Shown here: positions 39,591-48,425 of the stretch, piece after piece
Layout: each line of letters starts with the position of its first letter
How positions within the stretch are numbered: the first letter of the stretch is position 1
Source of the DNA: Pseudacidovorax sp. RU35E
Lineage (GTDB): Bacteria; Pseudomonadota; Gammaproteobacteria; Burkholderiales; Burkholderiaceae_C
Reading direction: 5' to 3'
NCBI RefSeq assembly: GCF_900156165.1
Contig: NZ_FTMY01000011.1
Coordinates: forward strand, 124,001-188,000
Length of the DNA stretch: 64,000 nucleotides
Notes under the pieces: model-generated
Databases searched by the model: none
What the model saw: the letters and a program-made list of their open reading frames with translations, nothing else
What the model was told of the DNA's origin: nothing
Made by a program: the position numbers and the translations under genes

Positions 39591-39749
39591 GAGGCTGAGA
39601 GTCTTTTGTCCATGCCCGCCTTGCACGCCAAAACACCCCGGCTCGTCGTTGCAAATGCTCGCCATAGCCCGAGCTATGGCTGCGCTTTGCGCCTCGATCC
39701 GGGGCGTTTTGACGCGCCTTTCGGGCACGGCCAAAAAACGCTCAGCCTC
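39591..39749. repeat. 159-bp imperfect palindromic repeat element
   Basis: The segment begins GAGGCTGAG (39591-39599) and ends CTCAGCCTC (39741-39749), and the two halves are complementary over nearly the whole length with roughly a quarter mismatches. The centre is GCCATAGC-CCGA-GCTATGGC, a perfect 8-bp stem with a 4-base loop. It starts the base after the methyltransferase stop codon. It has the look of a REP/MITE-like mobile palindrome; a very similar centre is, to my memory, frequent in Comamonadaceae genomes. It could also act as a terminator between the methyltransferase gene and hisN. Confidence 0.75.
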
Positions 39750-39796
39750 TGACTCCTTTCCATTTCCATCGACCGCACTGCGCCTTCCCGCCTGCC

Positions 39797-40558
39797 ATGA
39801 ACGACCTGCTCCGTACCGCCCACGCCCTGGCCGATGCCGCCGCTGCCCAGTCCATGGCGCATTTCCGCCAGCCGCTGGACATCATCACCAAGGCCGACGA
39901 AAGCCCGGTCACGCTGGCCGACCGCGCCGCCGAGCAGGCCATGCGCGACATCCTGGCGCAGGCCCTGCCGCAGGACGGCATCTATGGCGAAGAGCACGGC
40001 CAGCAGAACCTGGACGCGGCGCGCGTGTGGGTGCTCGACCCGATCGACGGCACGCGCAGCTTCATCACCGGCTCGCCGCTGTGGGGCACGCTGATCGGCG
40101 CCCTCGAAGGCGGCCGCGTGGTGCTCGGCGTGGTCGACATGCCGGTGCTTGGCGAGCGCTGGGTGGGCCAGGACGGCGTGGCCTTGCGCAACGGCCAGCC
40201 GGTGCGCGTGCGCCACTGCACGCAGCTGGCCGACGCGCGCATCTTCACCACCTCGCCCGACATCTTCTCGGCCGCGGACTGGGCCGCCTTCGACCGCCTG
40301 AGCCGCCAGTGCGCCATGCGCCGATTCGGCGGCGACTGCTACAGCTATGCGCAGTTGGCCGGCGGCACCATCGACCTGGTGGTCGAGGCTGGCCTGCAGC
40401 CCTACGACTACCTGGGCCCCGCCGGCCTGGTGGAAGCCGCGGGCGGCGTGATCACCGACTGGGCGGGTCAGCCGCTGGGCCTGCATTCCGACGGCCGCGT
40501 CGTAGCCGCCGCCACGCCTGAGCTGCACCGACAGGCCCTCGCGGCCCTGGCCGGCTGA
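39797..40558 (+). CDS. hisN: Inositol-monophosphatase-family histidinol-phosphatase
   Basis: The 253-residue protein has the IMPase metal sites: ESPVTLADRAAEQAMRD near residue 36, GEEHG near residue 66, WVLDPIDGTRSFITG near 80 and, at the end, LGPAGLVEAAGGVITDW near 205 where GLxPYDYLG replaces the usual WD of the fourth ligand region. It is most similar in pattern to HisN-type histidinol-phosphatases. Inositol-phosphatase activity is an alternative. It is followed by a DUF2905 gene after 21 bp and then a ROK kinase. Confidence 0.8.
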   Translation: MNDLLRTAHALADAAAAQSMAHFRQPLDIITKADESPVTLADRAAEQAMRDILAQALPQDGIYGEEHGQQNLDAARVWVLDPIDGTRSFITGSPLWGTLIGALEGGRVVLGVVDMPVLGERWVGQDGVALRNGQPVRVRHCTQLADARIFTTSPDIFSAADWAAFDRLSRQCAMRRFGGDCYSYAQLAGGTIDLVVEAGLQPYDYLGPAGLVEAAGGVITDWAGQPLGLHSDGRVVAAATPELHRQALAALAG

Positions 40559-40579
40559 GCGAGCCGCAACCCGTCGCTC

Positions 40580-40774
40580 ATGCTGCGCTGGCTGCTCGTC
40601 ACCATGCTGGCCCTGCTGCTGCTGCAGGGCCTCACGGGCTGGCTGCGCAAGCTGGGCTTCGGCCGGCTGCCGGGCGATTTCGAATTCAAGCTCTTCGGCC
40701 GCGTGTGGCAGTTGCCCATCGCGAGCACCGTGGTCCTGAGCATGATCGCGGCCGGCGTGGCCCGCTTGCTCTGA
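40580..40774 (+). CDS. DUF2905 small membrane protein
   Basis: This 64-residue protein has two membrane helices (LLVTMLALLLLQGLTGW and ASTVVLSMIAAGVARLL) linked by a short loop with LGFGRLPGDFEF, the hallmark of DUF2905. Function is unknown. It lies 21 bp after hisN and 40 bp before the ROK kinase gene and is probably cotranscribed with them. Confidence 0.85.
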   Translation: MLRWLLVTMLALLLLQGLTGWLRKLGFGRLPGDFEFKLFGRVWQLPIASTVVLSMIAAGVARLL

Positions 40775-40814
40775 GCGTCCTCTTCTCTTTCAACGATCCA
40801 AGGAAACCCCGCGC

Positions 40815-41741
40815 ATGAAAGCCTGCGTCGACATCGGCGGCACCAAGGTGGCAGTGAGCCTGGCCCAAGCTGGCAGTACCGACCTGATCGCCCGGCAGAA
40901 CGCGCCGACGGCCAAGACCGGCGACAACGAGGCCGTGGCGCGGCAGGTGATGCAGCTGATCGAGGCGGCCTGTGCCGAAGCCGGTGTGCCGGTGTCCAAG
41001 GTGGACCAGGTGGGCGTCTCGTCGGCCGGCCCCTTCGTGCTGCGGGACGGCGCCATCGCCCTGGCCACGCCCAACATCTGCGGCGGCCTGGCCGGCCCCG
41101 ACCGCGGCCTGCCCAACGACTGGACCTTCGCCCCCATCGAGGCGCCGCTGGCCGCGCGCTTCGCCCGCGTGCGGGTGGAGAACGACGCCGTCGCCGCGCT
41201 GGAGGCCGAGCGCCGCTGGGGTGCGCTGCAGGGCCAGGACCACTGCGCCTACGTCACCTGGAGCACCGGCGTCGGCGTGGGCCTGTGCGTGGACGGCCGC
41301 ACGCTGCGCGGCAAGAACGGCAACGCCGGCCATGCCGGCCACCTCTTCGTCAGCGACGACGACAACGACGCCCTGTGCGGCTGCGGCAACCGCGGCGACG
41401 TCGAATCGCTGGTGGCCGGCAATGCCATTGCCCGGCGCTTCGGCGTGGAGGCGGCCGAGCTCTTCGGCGCCGCGCAGCAGGGCGATGCCAAGGCGCTCGC
41501 CACCGTGGACGGCCTGTGCCGGGTGATGGGCCGGCTGCTCTACAACCTCACGGCCGCGCTGGACCTGTCGCGCATCAGCCTGGGCGGCAGCGTGTTCTGG
41601 CACAACCGCGACTTCCTGCTGCCGCGGCTGCAGTCGCAGCTGGACGGCCGGCTGCCGGCGCTGACCGACGGCGTGCAGCTCGTGGCCGCCGGCCTGGGCG
41701 ACAAGGTCGGCGACTACGCGGCGCTGGCGCTGGTCGACTGA
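40815..41741 (+). CDS. ROK-family sugar kinase
   Basis: The 308-residue protein has the actin-like ATPase phosphate motif CVDIGGTKVAVSLA near residue 4, VRVENDAVAALEAERRWG near residue 122 with the catalytic Asp, a GNAGHAGH motif near residue 170 and LCGCGNRGDVES near 190. The last is the ROK zinc motif CxCGxxGCxE, but the third Cys is replaced by Asp here, leaving CGC plus the His of GHAGH. Substrate could be glucose, fructose or N-acetylglucosamine; no sugar transporter is near. Confidence 0.85.
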   Translation: MKACVDIGGTKVAVSLAQAGSTDLIARQNAPTAKTGDNEAVARQVMQLIEAACAEAGVPVSKVDQVGVSSAGPFVLRDGAIALATPNICGGLAGPDRGLPNDWTFAPIEAPLAARFARVRVENDAVAALEAERRWGALQGQDHCAYVTWSTGVGVGLCVDGRTLRGKNGNAGHAGHLFVSDDDNDALCGCGNRGDVESLVAGNAIARRFGVEAAELFGAAQQGDAKALATVDGLCRVMGRLLYNLTAALDLSRISLGGSVFWHNRDFLLPRLQSQLDGRLPALTDGVQLVAAGLGDKVGDYAALALVD

Positions 41742-41799
41742 ACGGCCGAACCGGCTGCACCGGGGCCGCGGGTCGTTGCCCGCGGTGCCAACCCGCTCC

Positions 41800-42219
41800 T
41801 CAACCGGCCGCGCCGTCGTCGGGTGGCGAAAACAGCGCCAGTACCTGCGCCTCGGTCAACACCGGCGTCTGGTTGGCCAGCGCGTAGAAGTCCGGCTTCT
41901 TGTCGATGTAGATCTGCTGCGTGATCTCGAAGTCCTCCGTCTCGAACAGCCCGGCCGGCACGAAGAACTCGCCCGTGGGCAGCAGCTTGTAGTACAGGTG
42001 CGAGCCGCACCGGGTGCAGAAGGCGCGCTCGGCCCAGTCCGACGAGGCGTAGACGCCGATCTGGTCGGCGCTTTCGAAGCGCACGCCGGTGCCGCAGTGC
42101 ACCGCCAGCATCGGCCCGCCGCCGCCCCAGCGGCGGCAGTAGCCGCAATGGCAGGCGCCGATCTCGCGGGCGTCCGGGGCATCGACGCGCACGGCGCCGC
42201 AGAGGCATTGGCCTTTCAT
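41800..42219 (-). CDS. GFA-family (glutathione-dependent formaldehyde-activating-like) protein
   Basis: The 139-residue protein has the GFA zinc sites: KGQCLCGAVRVDA at the start (Cys pair), GACHCGYCRRWGGG near residue 26 and RAFCTRCGSHLYYKL near 80. The family was named for glutathione-dependent formaldehyde activation, but most members have no known reaction, so no function is claimed. The start at 42219 precedes the first Cys pair as in the family; a longer in-frame version was rejected. It is convergent with the ROK kinase gene. Confidence 0.85.
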   Translation of the reverse strand: MKGQCLCGAVRVDAPDAREIGACHCGYCRRWGGGGPMLAVHCGTGVRFESADQIGVYASSDWAERAFCTRCGSHLYYKLLPTGEFFVPAGLFETEDFEITQQIYIDKKPDFYALANQTPVLTEAQVLALFSPPDDGAAG

Positions 42220-42328
42220 GGTCGTCCTTTCTGTGTGGGACGGCCCGGCGGATGCCGGCCGCCGCATGCCACTTTAGCGGTCGACGGCATCGGCCGGACC
42301 GATGCCCACAGCCTGCGTCGGTCGACTG

Positions 42329-43789
42329 TCAGGCGGCGCGCCGCGTGCGCGGTGTGGCGACGGCGTGCGCCAGCTCCCCCAGCCGCTTCAGGCCCGCGGC
42401 CAGCGCCGGCGACCAGGGCAGGCCACAGTTGATGCGCACATGCCCGTCGCAGCGCGCGCTGTTGGAGAACAGCGTGCCCGGCGCCACGAGGATGTGCTCG
42501 GCCAGCGCCGCGTCGAACAGGGCCTGGGCCTGCGTGCCGGGGGGCAGCTCCACCCACAGCTGCAGCCCGCCGGGCGGCAGGTTGATGCGCGTGCCGGCCG
42601 GAAAGTGCCCGGCGATGGCATCGGCCGTGCGCTCGCGCTGCAGCCGCAGCGTCTCGCGCAGGCGGCGCAGATGGCGGTCGTAGGCGCTGGTGGCCATGAA
42701 CTCGCCCACGGCCCATTGCGACAGCTCCTCGTTCATCCGCGTCTGGGCGAACTTGAGCATCTCCACCCGCGCATGCCAGCGGCCGGCGTGGATCCAGCCC
42801 AGCCGCAGCCCGGGCGCCAGCACCTTGTGCATCGAGGCGCAATGGATCACGCCGCCGTCGGTGTCGAAGGACTGGACGGCGCGCGGCACGGCGTCCGCGT
42901 CCAGCAGCTCGCTGTAGGTGTCGTCCTCGATCAGCGCGGTGCCGTGCGCGCGGCACAGCTGAACCAGCCGCTGCTTGTGGGTGTCGGGCATGACGCTGCC
43001 CAGCGGGTTCTGCAGGTGCGGCACCACCACCACGGCCCGGATGCGCTCGTAGGTGCGCAGGGCCAACTCCAGCGCCTCCAGCGAGAGGCCGGTCTGCGGG
43101 CTGGTGGGAATCTCCAGTGCCCGCATGCCCAGGCTTTCGAGCGCCTGCAGCAGGCCGTAGAAGGTGGGCGATTCGACGGCCACCGTGTCGCCCGGCTGGG
43201 CAACGGCCCGCAGCGCCAGGTTGAGCGCCTCGATGCAGCCGTTGGTGGGCAGCACGTCCTCGGGCGCCAAGTGCATGCCGGCGCGCAGCGCACGCCGTGC
43301 CACCGCCTCGCGGAACGGGGTGCGGCTGCGCGAGGGCGAGGCCTGCGTCAGCAGCTGCGGCCGCTGGCGCAGGCTGCGCATCATGGCCGTGCGCAGGGCA
43401 TCGGCCGGGTAGAGCTCGGGCGAGGCGCGGGCGGAAGACAGGTCCAGATGCACCTCGCCCCAGCGGCGGCGGGTGACGAAGTCCGACACGGTCTGGTGGA
43501 TGCCGACGAACTGCGCCGGATCGGGTGGCCGGTCGGCCGCCGGCTCGTCCATGGGCACCATGGCCAGGCGGCGCGGCTGGCGCACGAAATAGCCCGAGCG
43601 CTCGCGCGCCTCGGCGAAGCCGTCGCCTTCGAGCGTGCGGCAGACCTGCAGCGCGGTGGACAGGCTCACGCCGTGCAGCTTCATCAGCTCGCGCAGGGAT
43701 GGAAGGCGCTCGCCGGGCTGGAGCGTGCCGTCACGGATGGCCTGGGTGTAGTGCTGGGCCAGCTGGCGGTAGCGGGGCAGGGGGGACAT
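42329..43789 (-). CDS. MocR-type GntR/aminotransferase transcription regulator
   Basis: The 486-residue protein joins an N-terminal GntR winged helix (LQPGERLPSLRELMKLHGVSLSTALQVCRTLEGDG, seen as GERLPSLRELM) to a type I aminotransferase domain. PLP-site features are QNPLGSVMPD near residue 250, EDDTYSELL near 285 and the lysine of ASMHKVLAPGLRLGWIH near 315. MocR regulators sense PLP or amino compounds and usually control a neighbouring gene. A small gene lies divergently 181 bp away (43971-44345) and is the best candidate target. The start at 43789 leaves the GntR domain intact. Confidence 0.88.
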   Translation of the reverse strand: MSPLPRYRQLAQHYTQAIRDGTLQPGERLPSLRELMKLHGVSLSTALQVCRTLEGDGFAEARERSGYFVRQPRRLAMVPMDEPAADRPPDPAQFVGIHQTVSDFVTRRRWGEVHLDLSSARASPELYPADALRTAMMRSLRQRPQLLTQASPSRSRTPFREAVARRALRAGMHLAPEDVLPTNGCIEALNLALRAVAQPGDTVAVESPTFYGLLQALESLGMRALEIPTSPQTGLSLEALELALRTYERIRAVVVVPHLQNPLGSVMPDTHKQRLVQLCRAHGTALIEDDTYSELLDADAVPRAVQSFDTDGGVIHCASMHKVLAPGLRLGWIHAGRWHARVEMLKFAQTRMNEELSQWAVGEFMATSAYDRHLRRLRETLRLQRERTADAIAGHFPAGTRINLPPGGLQLWVELPPGTQAQALFDAALAEHILVAPGTLFSNSARCDGHVRINCGLPWSPALAAGLKRLGELAHAVATPRTRRAA

Positions 43790-43970
43790 GGCTGCGATGG
43801 TGCGTCGCCAGTGCGTATCGGAACAGATGCAGTTGGGCGGCGAATCGACCATAACAGAGGGCTTGCCGACGCCGCTGTTGCGGTCGATGTCCGCGCGGGG
43901 TGTGCCTGTTTTGCAGGCAGCGTCAGGCCTACGCTGGAGGCCACTTCAACGCACCGACCGAGGACCTTCC

Positions 43971-44345
43971 ATGACCGCCCGCCCCGCCGCCTTTCCTGCC
44001 GCCGATCCGGCCCGCATCGCCCCGGGCGAATGCCTGCTGCTGCCGGTGAGCCGCGGCACGCTGCTCTTCGCCGTCGAAGGCCATGTGCGGGTGGTGGAGG
44101 CGCCGCGCTGGGTGGCGGAGCAGATGCTGGCCGTGTCCCAGAACCTGGCGCCCGGCCAGGCGCATCAGGTGGATGCGGAAGGCTGGGCGCAGGTGATGGC
44201 ACTCGATGGCGCCGCGGCCCGTGTTGTGCGGCTGCCGCCGGAGGACGGATCGGGCTTCGTGGCTCGGCTCCAGGTGCTGTGGCGCGCCGCGACTGCGCGG
44301 CTGACGCGCCAGGCTGCGCTCGGTGCGCCGGGTGCGCTCAGATGA
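43971..44345 (+). CDS. DUF2917-like hypothetical protein
   Basis: This 124-residue protein contains a short beta-rich region (GECLLLPVSRGTLLFAVEGHVRVVEAP) resembling, by eye, the DUF2917 protein at 55.1 kb, with similar glycine and valine spacing but not obvious homology over its whole length. The remainder (VARLQVLWRAATARLTRQA) is basic and helical. A Shine-Dalgarno GAGGA precedes the ATG. It is divergent from the MocR gene and overlaps the end of the SDR gene on the other strand by eight bases. Function unknown. Confidence 0.6.
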   Translation: MTARPAAFPAADPARIAPGECLLLPVSRGTLLFAVEGHVRVVEAPRWVAEQMLAVSQNLAPGQAHQVDAEGWAQVMALDGAAARVVRLPPEDGSGFVARLQVLWRAATARLTRQAALGAPGALR

Positions 44346-45117
44346 ACATCCCGCCCGAGACTTCGACGCGCTGCGCCGTCATCCAGTGATTGCCCGGCCG
44401 CAGTAGCGCGGCCACGGCGCCGCCGATGTCGTCGGGCAGGCCCACGCGCCCCTGCGCGGTCTGGGCGGCGATGGCGGCGTTCATCTGCGCGTTGTCGCGC
44501 ACGAGGCCGCCGCCGAAGTCGGTCTCGATGGCGCCCGGAGCAATCGTGTTCACCGCGATGCGGCGCGGGCCCAGTTCCTTTGCCAGGTAGCGTGTCAGCA
44601 CCTCGATGCCGCCCTTCATGGTCGCGTAGGCCGCATAGCCAGGCAGAGAGAAGCGCGCCAGGCCCGAGGACACGTTCAGCACGTTGCCGCCGTCGGCCAG
44701 CAGCGGCAGCAGCGCCTGCGTGAGGAAGAAGGGGCCCTTCAGATGCGTGGCCATCAACTCGTCGAACTGCGCCTCGGTGGTGGCCTCGAAGCTGGCGTGG
44801 ATGCCCATGCCGGCGTTGTTGAGCAGGATGTCGAACTGCGTGCGGCCCCAGGTGGCGGCGAGCGTTTCGCGCACGGCGGCGGCAAAGCCGGCGAAGGTGT
44901 CGGCCCGCGACACGTCCAGCGGCAGGGCCACGGCGAGTCGGCCCAGGGCCTGCACCTCGCGCACCACGGCCTCCGCCTCGTCGACGCGGCTGCGGTAGGT
45001 GATCAGCAGGTCCACGCCGTCGCGGGCGAGGTGCAGGGCGGCGCTCTTGCCCAGGCCGCGGCTGCCGCCGGTGATGAGGGCGAGGCGGGGCGTCGAAGCG
45101 GTGGCGGTGTTGGTCAT
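44338..45117 (-). CDS. SDR-family oxidoreductase
   Basis: The 259-residue protein is a classical short-chain dehydrogenase: ALITGGSRGLGKSAALHLA near residue 14, LLNNAGMGIHAS near 95, catalytic LPGYAAYATMKGG near 158 (Tyr and Lys) and PGAIETDFGGG near 190. The TGGSRGLG cofactor loop, followed by a basic ITYRSR after strand 2, suggests NADP(H). Substrate is unknown. It is divergent from a LysR gene, with 108 bp containing a probable operator, so it is probably the regulated target. Confidence 0.9.
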   Translation of the reverse strand: MTNTATASTPRLALITGGSRGLGKSAALHLARDGVDLLITYRSRVDEAEAVVREVQALGRLAVALPLDVSRADTFAGFAAAVRETLAATWGRTQFDILLNNAGMGIHASFEATTEAQFDELMATHLKGPFFLTQALLPLLADGGNVLNVSSGLARFSLPGYAAYATMKGGIEVLTRYLAKELGPRRIAVNTIAPGAIETDFGGGLVRDNAQMNAAIAAQTAQGRVGLPDDIGGAVAALLRPGNHWMTAQRVEVSGGMFI

Positions 45118-45190
45118 GGCTGCTTCCTTGTGGGGAGAGGTGGATGGGATGACTGGCACTTTAAGAAGATGCAATGTCCGGAAAAAGCCG

Positions 45191-45217
45191 CAGAAAATGA
45201 CTTCACTGTCTTTTCTG
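45191..45217. promoter_or_regulatory. Probable LysR operator between SDR and LysR genes
   Basis: CAGAAAA (45191-45197) and TTTTCTG (45211-45217) are perfect 7-bp inverted arms 13 bp apart, nine bases before the LysR start. LysR regulators bind such spaced dyads upstream of divergent targets and themselves. Assigned by position and symmetry only. Confidence 0.5.
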
Positions 45218-45225
45218 GGTGACCA

Positions 45226-46149
45226 ATGGACCTCGATTCCTTGCGGGTGTATGTCCAGGTGGCCGAACTGGCCAGCTTCACCCGCGCCGCCGAGCGACTC
45301 GGCCTGACGCGGGCGCGCGTGTCGGCCGTCGTGCAGCAGCTCGAGGCGACGGTGGGCACCCGGCTGCTCCAGCGCACGACCCGCACGGTGCGCGTCACGC
45401 CCGATGGCGAAGCCTTCCTGGAGCGGGCGCAGGCGTTGCTGGCGGAGGCAGAGGACCTGCAGTCGCTGTTCAACCGCCAGCCGGGATCGTTGCGCGGGCG
45501 CATCCGTGCCGATGTGCCGCTGCAACTGGGCGCACGCGTGGTGCTGCCGAACCTGCCCGCCTTCCTGGCCGACCATCCATTGCTGGAGGTGGATCTGGGC
45601 AGCACCGACCGCCGGGTGGACCTGGTGCACGACGGCTTCGACTGCGTGCTGCGCGTCGGCGTGTTGCAGGAGTCGGGGTTGGTGGCGCGGCCGGTCGGGC
45701 AGATGGTGCAGGCCAACCTGGCCTCGCCCGCCTACCTGGCGAAGCACGGCCACCCGCGCAGCCTGGACGATCTGCGCCAGGGCCACCGGCTGGTGCGCTA
45801 TTCCTCCCGACTGGCGGGCTGGCCGGCCTTGTGGGAGTACGAGGAGGCGGGTGAGCCGCGCAGCTTCGAGATGCCGGCCGTGATCACGGTCAACAACACG
45901 CTGGCCTACGAGGCCGCCTGCCGGGCCGGCCTGGGGCTGATCCAGGCGCCGGTGCTGGGCCACCGGGACGCGCTGGCGCGCGGAGAACTGGTGGAGGTGC
46001 TGCCCGAATGGCGCGCGCCGCCGCTGCCGATCACGCTGCTCTATGCGCACCGGCGGCAGGTGCCGCGCCGGCTGCAGGTCGTCATGGACTGGCTGGCCGG
46101 CCTAGTCGGCCGGGCCCTGGCCGAGGACGACGCGGCCCGGCGCCGCTGA
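45226..46149 (+). CDS. LysR-family transcription regulator
   Basis: The 307-residue protein begins MDLDSLRVYVQVAELASFTRAAERLGL, a LysR helix-turn-helix, followed by VSAVVQQLEATVGTRLLQRTTRTVRVT and a periplasmic-binding-protein-like effector domain (DLVHDGFDCVLRVG, NNTLAYEAACRAGLGLIQAP). The effector is unknown. It belongs to the subgroup that often regulates a divergent SDR or oxidoreductase, as here. A stretch of AT-rich DNA and an inverted repeat lie immediately upstream. Confidence 0.92.
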   Translation: MDLDSLRVYVQVAELASFTRAAERLGLTRARVSAVVQQLEATVGTRLLQRTTRTVRVTPDGEAFLERAQALLAEAEDLQSLFNRQPGSLRGRIRADVPLQLGARVVLPNLPAFLADHPLLEVDLGSTDRRVDLVHDGFDCVLRVGVLQESGLVARPVGQMVQANLASPAYLAKHGHPRSLDDLRQGHRLVRYSSRLAGWPALWEYEEAGEPRSFEMPAVITVNNTLAYEAACRAGLGLIQAPVLGHRDALARGELVEVLPEWRAPPLPITLLYAHRRQVPRRLQVVMDWLAGLVGRALAEDDAARRR

Positions 46150-46167
46150 CCGCTCTGCGCGGCGCGG

Positions 46168-47553
46168 TCAGCCCACGCCCGGCGCGTCGCGCAGCGCGTC
46201 CAGGAAGGTCCGGCGCCACCAGTGCACGTCCTGCTCGCGGATGCGCGACAGCAGCTTCTGGTGGCGGGCGCGGCGCTCTTCCAGCGGCATGTGCAGCGCC
46301 TGCTGGATGGTCTCGGCCGTGCCGTGCGTGTCATAGGGATTGACCAGCAACGCTTCCTTCAGCTGCTCGGCCGCGCCGGCGAAGCGCGACAGCACGAGCA
46401 CGCCGGGGTCGGCCGGATCCTGCGCGGCGATGTATTCCTTGGCCACCAGGTTCATGCCGTCGCGCAGCGGCGTCACGAGGCCCACGGCCGCGGCGCGGCA
46501 CAAGCCCGGCACCCGCTTGCGCGCCACCGTGCGGTGGATATAGCGCACCGGCATCCAGTCCAGCTCGCCGTAGTCGCCGTTGATGGCGCCGCACAGCGAC
46601 TCCAGCTCGCGCCGGATGTCGCCATAGGCGTCCACGTCCTCGCGTGTGGGCGAGGCGATCTGGATCAGCGTCGCGCTGCGGTGGTTCTCGGGATAGCGCG
46701 CCAGCAGCTCACGGAAAGCTCGCGCCCGCTGCGGGATGCCCTTGGAATAGTCGAGCCGGTCGATGCCCAGCAGCAGCCGGCGCTGCGAATACTCGCGCCG
46801 CACCGTCTCATGCATGTCGCGTGCTTCCTTGGCATGCGTGAGCGCCAGGAACTCGTCCACGTCGATGCCGATGGGAAAGGCACTGGCCCGCACCGTCTGG
46901 CCCCAGGCGCGGAAGTTGTCGTTGCCCAGCGCCTCGCCATGCGCCTCGTTGCTCACGTAGCGCTCGAAGTGCTGCACGTCCTGCTGCGCCTGGAAGCCCA
47001 CCACGTCGTAGGCGAACAGCGAGCGCATCAGCCACTCGTGCTGCGGGATCGCCGCCAGGATGATCTGCGGCGGCAGCGGGATGTGCAGGAAGAAGCCGAT
47101 CTTCTGCTTGCACCCCATGGCGCGCAGTTCAGCCGCCAGAGGGATCAGGTGGTAGTCGTGCACCCAGAGGATGTCGTCCTCCTGCAGCAGCGGCATCAGC
47201 TTGCGGGCGAACAGCTGGTTCACACGGCGATAACCGCCGATGAAGCCGGCATCGAAGTTCGCCAGATCCAGCCGGTTGTGGAACACGGGCCACAGCACCT
47301 TGTTGCTGTAGCCGAGGTAGTAGGCGTCATGGTCCTCGCGGGAGAGGTCCAGCGTGGCCAGCGTCACCTTGCCGGCCTGATGGCGGTGCATCTCGCCCTC
47401 GCCGGTGGGCCCGTCCTCGACGATGGTGCCGCTCCAGCCGAACCAGAGGCCGCCCGTCTGCTGCAGCGACTCGCCCAGCGCCACCGCCAGGCCGCCTGCG
47501 GCCACCTTGCGCGGGTCTGCCACGCGGTTGGAAATCACGACCAGTCTTGCCAT
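46168..47553 (-). CDS. otsA: OtsA, trehalose-6-phosphate synthase
   Basis: OtsA (461 residues) makes trehalose 6-phosphate from UDP-glucose and glucose 6-phosphate. It starts [24 protein letters not shown], has the [15 protein letters not shown] segment near residue 125, and the nucleotide-sugar region with [21 protein letters not shown] near 250 and [16 protein letters not shown] near 350. Its substrates are produced centrally; otsB follows the same operon upstream, giving the complete OtsBA pathway for osmoprotection. The gap between the two genes is 35 bp. Confidence 0.96.
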   Translation of the reverse strand: MARLVVISNRVADPRKVAAGGLAVALGESLQQTGGLWFGWSGTIVEDGPTGEGEMHRHQAGKVTLATLDLSREDHDAYYLGYSNKVLWPVFHNRLDLANFDAGFIGGYRRVNQLFARKLMPLLQEDDILWVHDYHLIPLAAELRAMGCKQKIGFFLHIPLPPQIILAAIPQHEWLMRSLFAYDVVGFQAQQDVQHFERYVSNEAHGEALGNDNFRAWGQTVRASAFPIGIDVDEFLALTHAKEARDMHETVRREYSQRRLLLGIDRLDYSKGIPQRARAFRELLARYPENHRSATLIQIASPTREDVDAYGDIRRELESLCGAINGDYGELDWMPVRYIHRTVARKRVPGLCRAAAVGLVTPLRDGMNLVAKEYIAAQDPADPGVLVLSRFAGAAEQLKEALLVNPYDTHGTAETIQQALHMPLEERRARHQKLLSRIREQDVHWWRRTFLDALRDAPGVG

Positions 47554-47588
47554 GTCTCTGTGCTTCTCCTCGTGGGTTGTGCGGCGCC

Positions 47589-48338
47589 TCAGCGGGGCGC
47601 CGTCCCTGGGCTGGCCAGCGCGTTGGCCGCCTGCTTCAGCCATTCGTACACCGCCGCCGGCCCGTCGACGCGCGCCGCCGCGCGTGTATTGCCCGGGCCT
47701 ACCTTGATGCCCAGCCCGCCGAACGCCTGCGCCACGGCGAAGCCACTCTCGTCGGTGGTGTCGTCGCCGAAGAAGAAGGGCTTGCGGTCGATGAACGGCG
47801 CTTCTTTCAGGTAGGCCGCGATGGCGGTGCCCTTGTTGGTGCCGGCCGGCTTGATCTCGACCACGCACTTGCCGTGCAGCAGTTCGAACTCGGGCCGGTC
47901 GCCGACGGTTTCGGCCATGGTGTCCAGGCACAACTGCTCCAGCTCCGGCGCGAGCCGGTAGTGCAGCGCCACCGCAGCCTGCTTGCGCTCGACCAGCAGG
48001 CCGGTATGGCGGTTGGCCAGCGCATTGGCGGCGGCGACGACCTCGGTGAGATCGGTGGGCGCACGCTCCATCAGCTGCCCGTCGGCGTCGCGTCGATGCG
48101 CACCGTGCTCACCGGCCGTGGGCAGACGCAGGGGGGCGAGAAAGCGGTCGAGCACATCAACGGGCCGGCCTGAGACGATCGCCACGGCACCATCCAGCGC
48201 GTCGTGCAACTGGGCCAGCATCGGCACGAGCCCGCCCGGCACCTTGACCGCCTCGGGCGTTTCCGCGATGCCGACCAATGTGCCGTCGAAGTCCAGGAAC
48301 AGGGCGGCGTCGCGCCCTGGCAGGAAAGGCATTTGCAT
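47589..48338 (-). CDS. otsB: OtsB, trehalose-6-phosphate phosphatase
   Basis: OtsB (249 residues) dephosphorylates trehalose 6-phosphate. HAD motif I is FLDFDGTLVGIAETP near residue 16, motif II IVSGRP near residue 55, KPAGTNKGTAIAAYL near 170 holds the Lys, and FFGDDTTDESGFAVA near 195 carries the motif IV aspartates. The first gene of the otsBA pair on this strand. An upstream region of 87 bp to the end of cca shows no clear promoter. Confidence 0.95.
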   Translation of the reverse strand: MQMPFLPGRDAALFLDFDGTLVGIAETPEAVKVPGGLVPMLAQLHDALDGAVAIVSGRPVDVLDRFLAPLRLPTAGEHGAHRRDADGQLMERAPTDLTEVVAAANALANRHTGLLVERKQAAVALHYRLAPELEQLCLDTMAETVGDRPEFELLHGKCVVEIKPAGTNKGTAIAAYLKEAPFIDRKPFFFGDDTTDESGFAVAQAFGGLGIKVGPGNTRAAARVDGPAAVYEWLKQAANALASPGTAPR

Positions 48339-48425
48339 CGAACCAAACGTAACAGTGCACGGCGCGCACCAGCGTCGGCCAATGCCTTCTGTTGGCGCAA
48401 TCCTCTCCAGCGTCTGGGATGCGGG

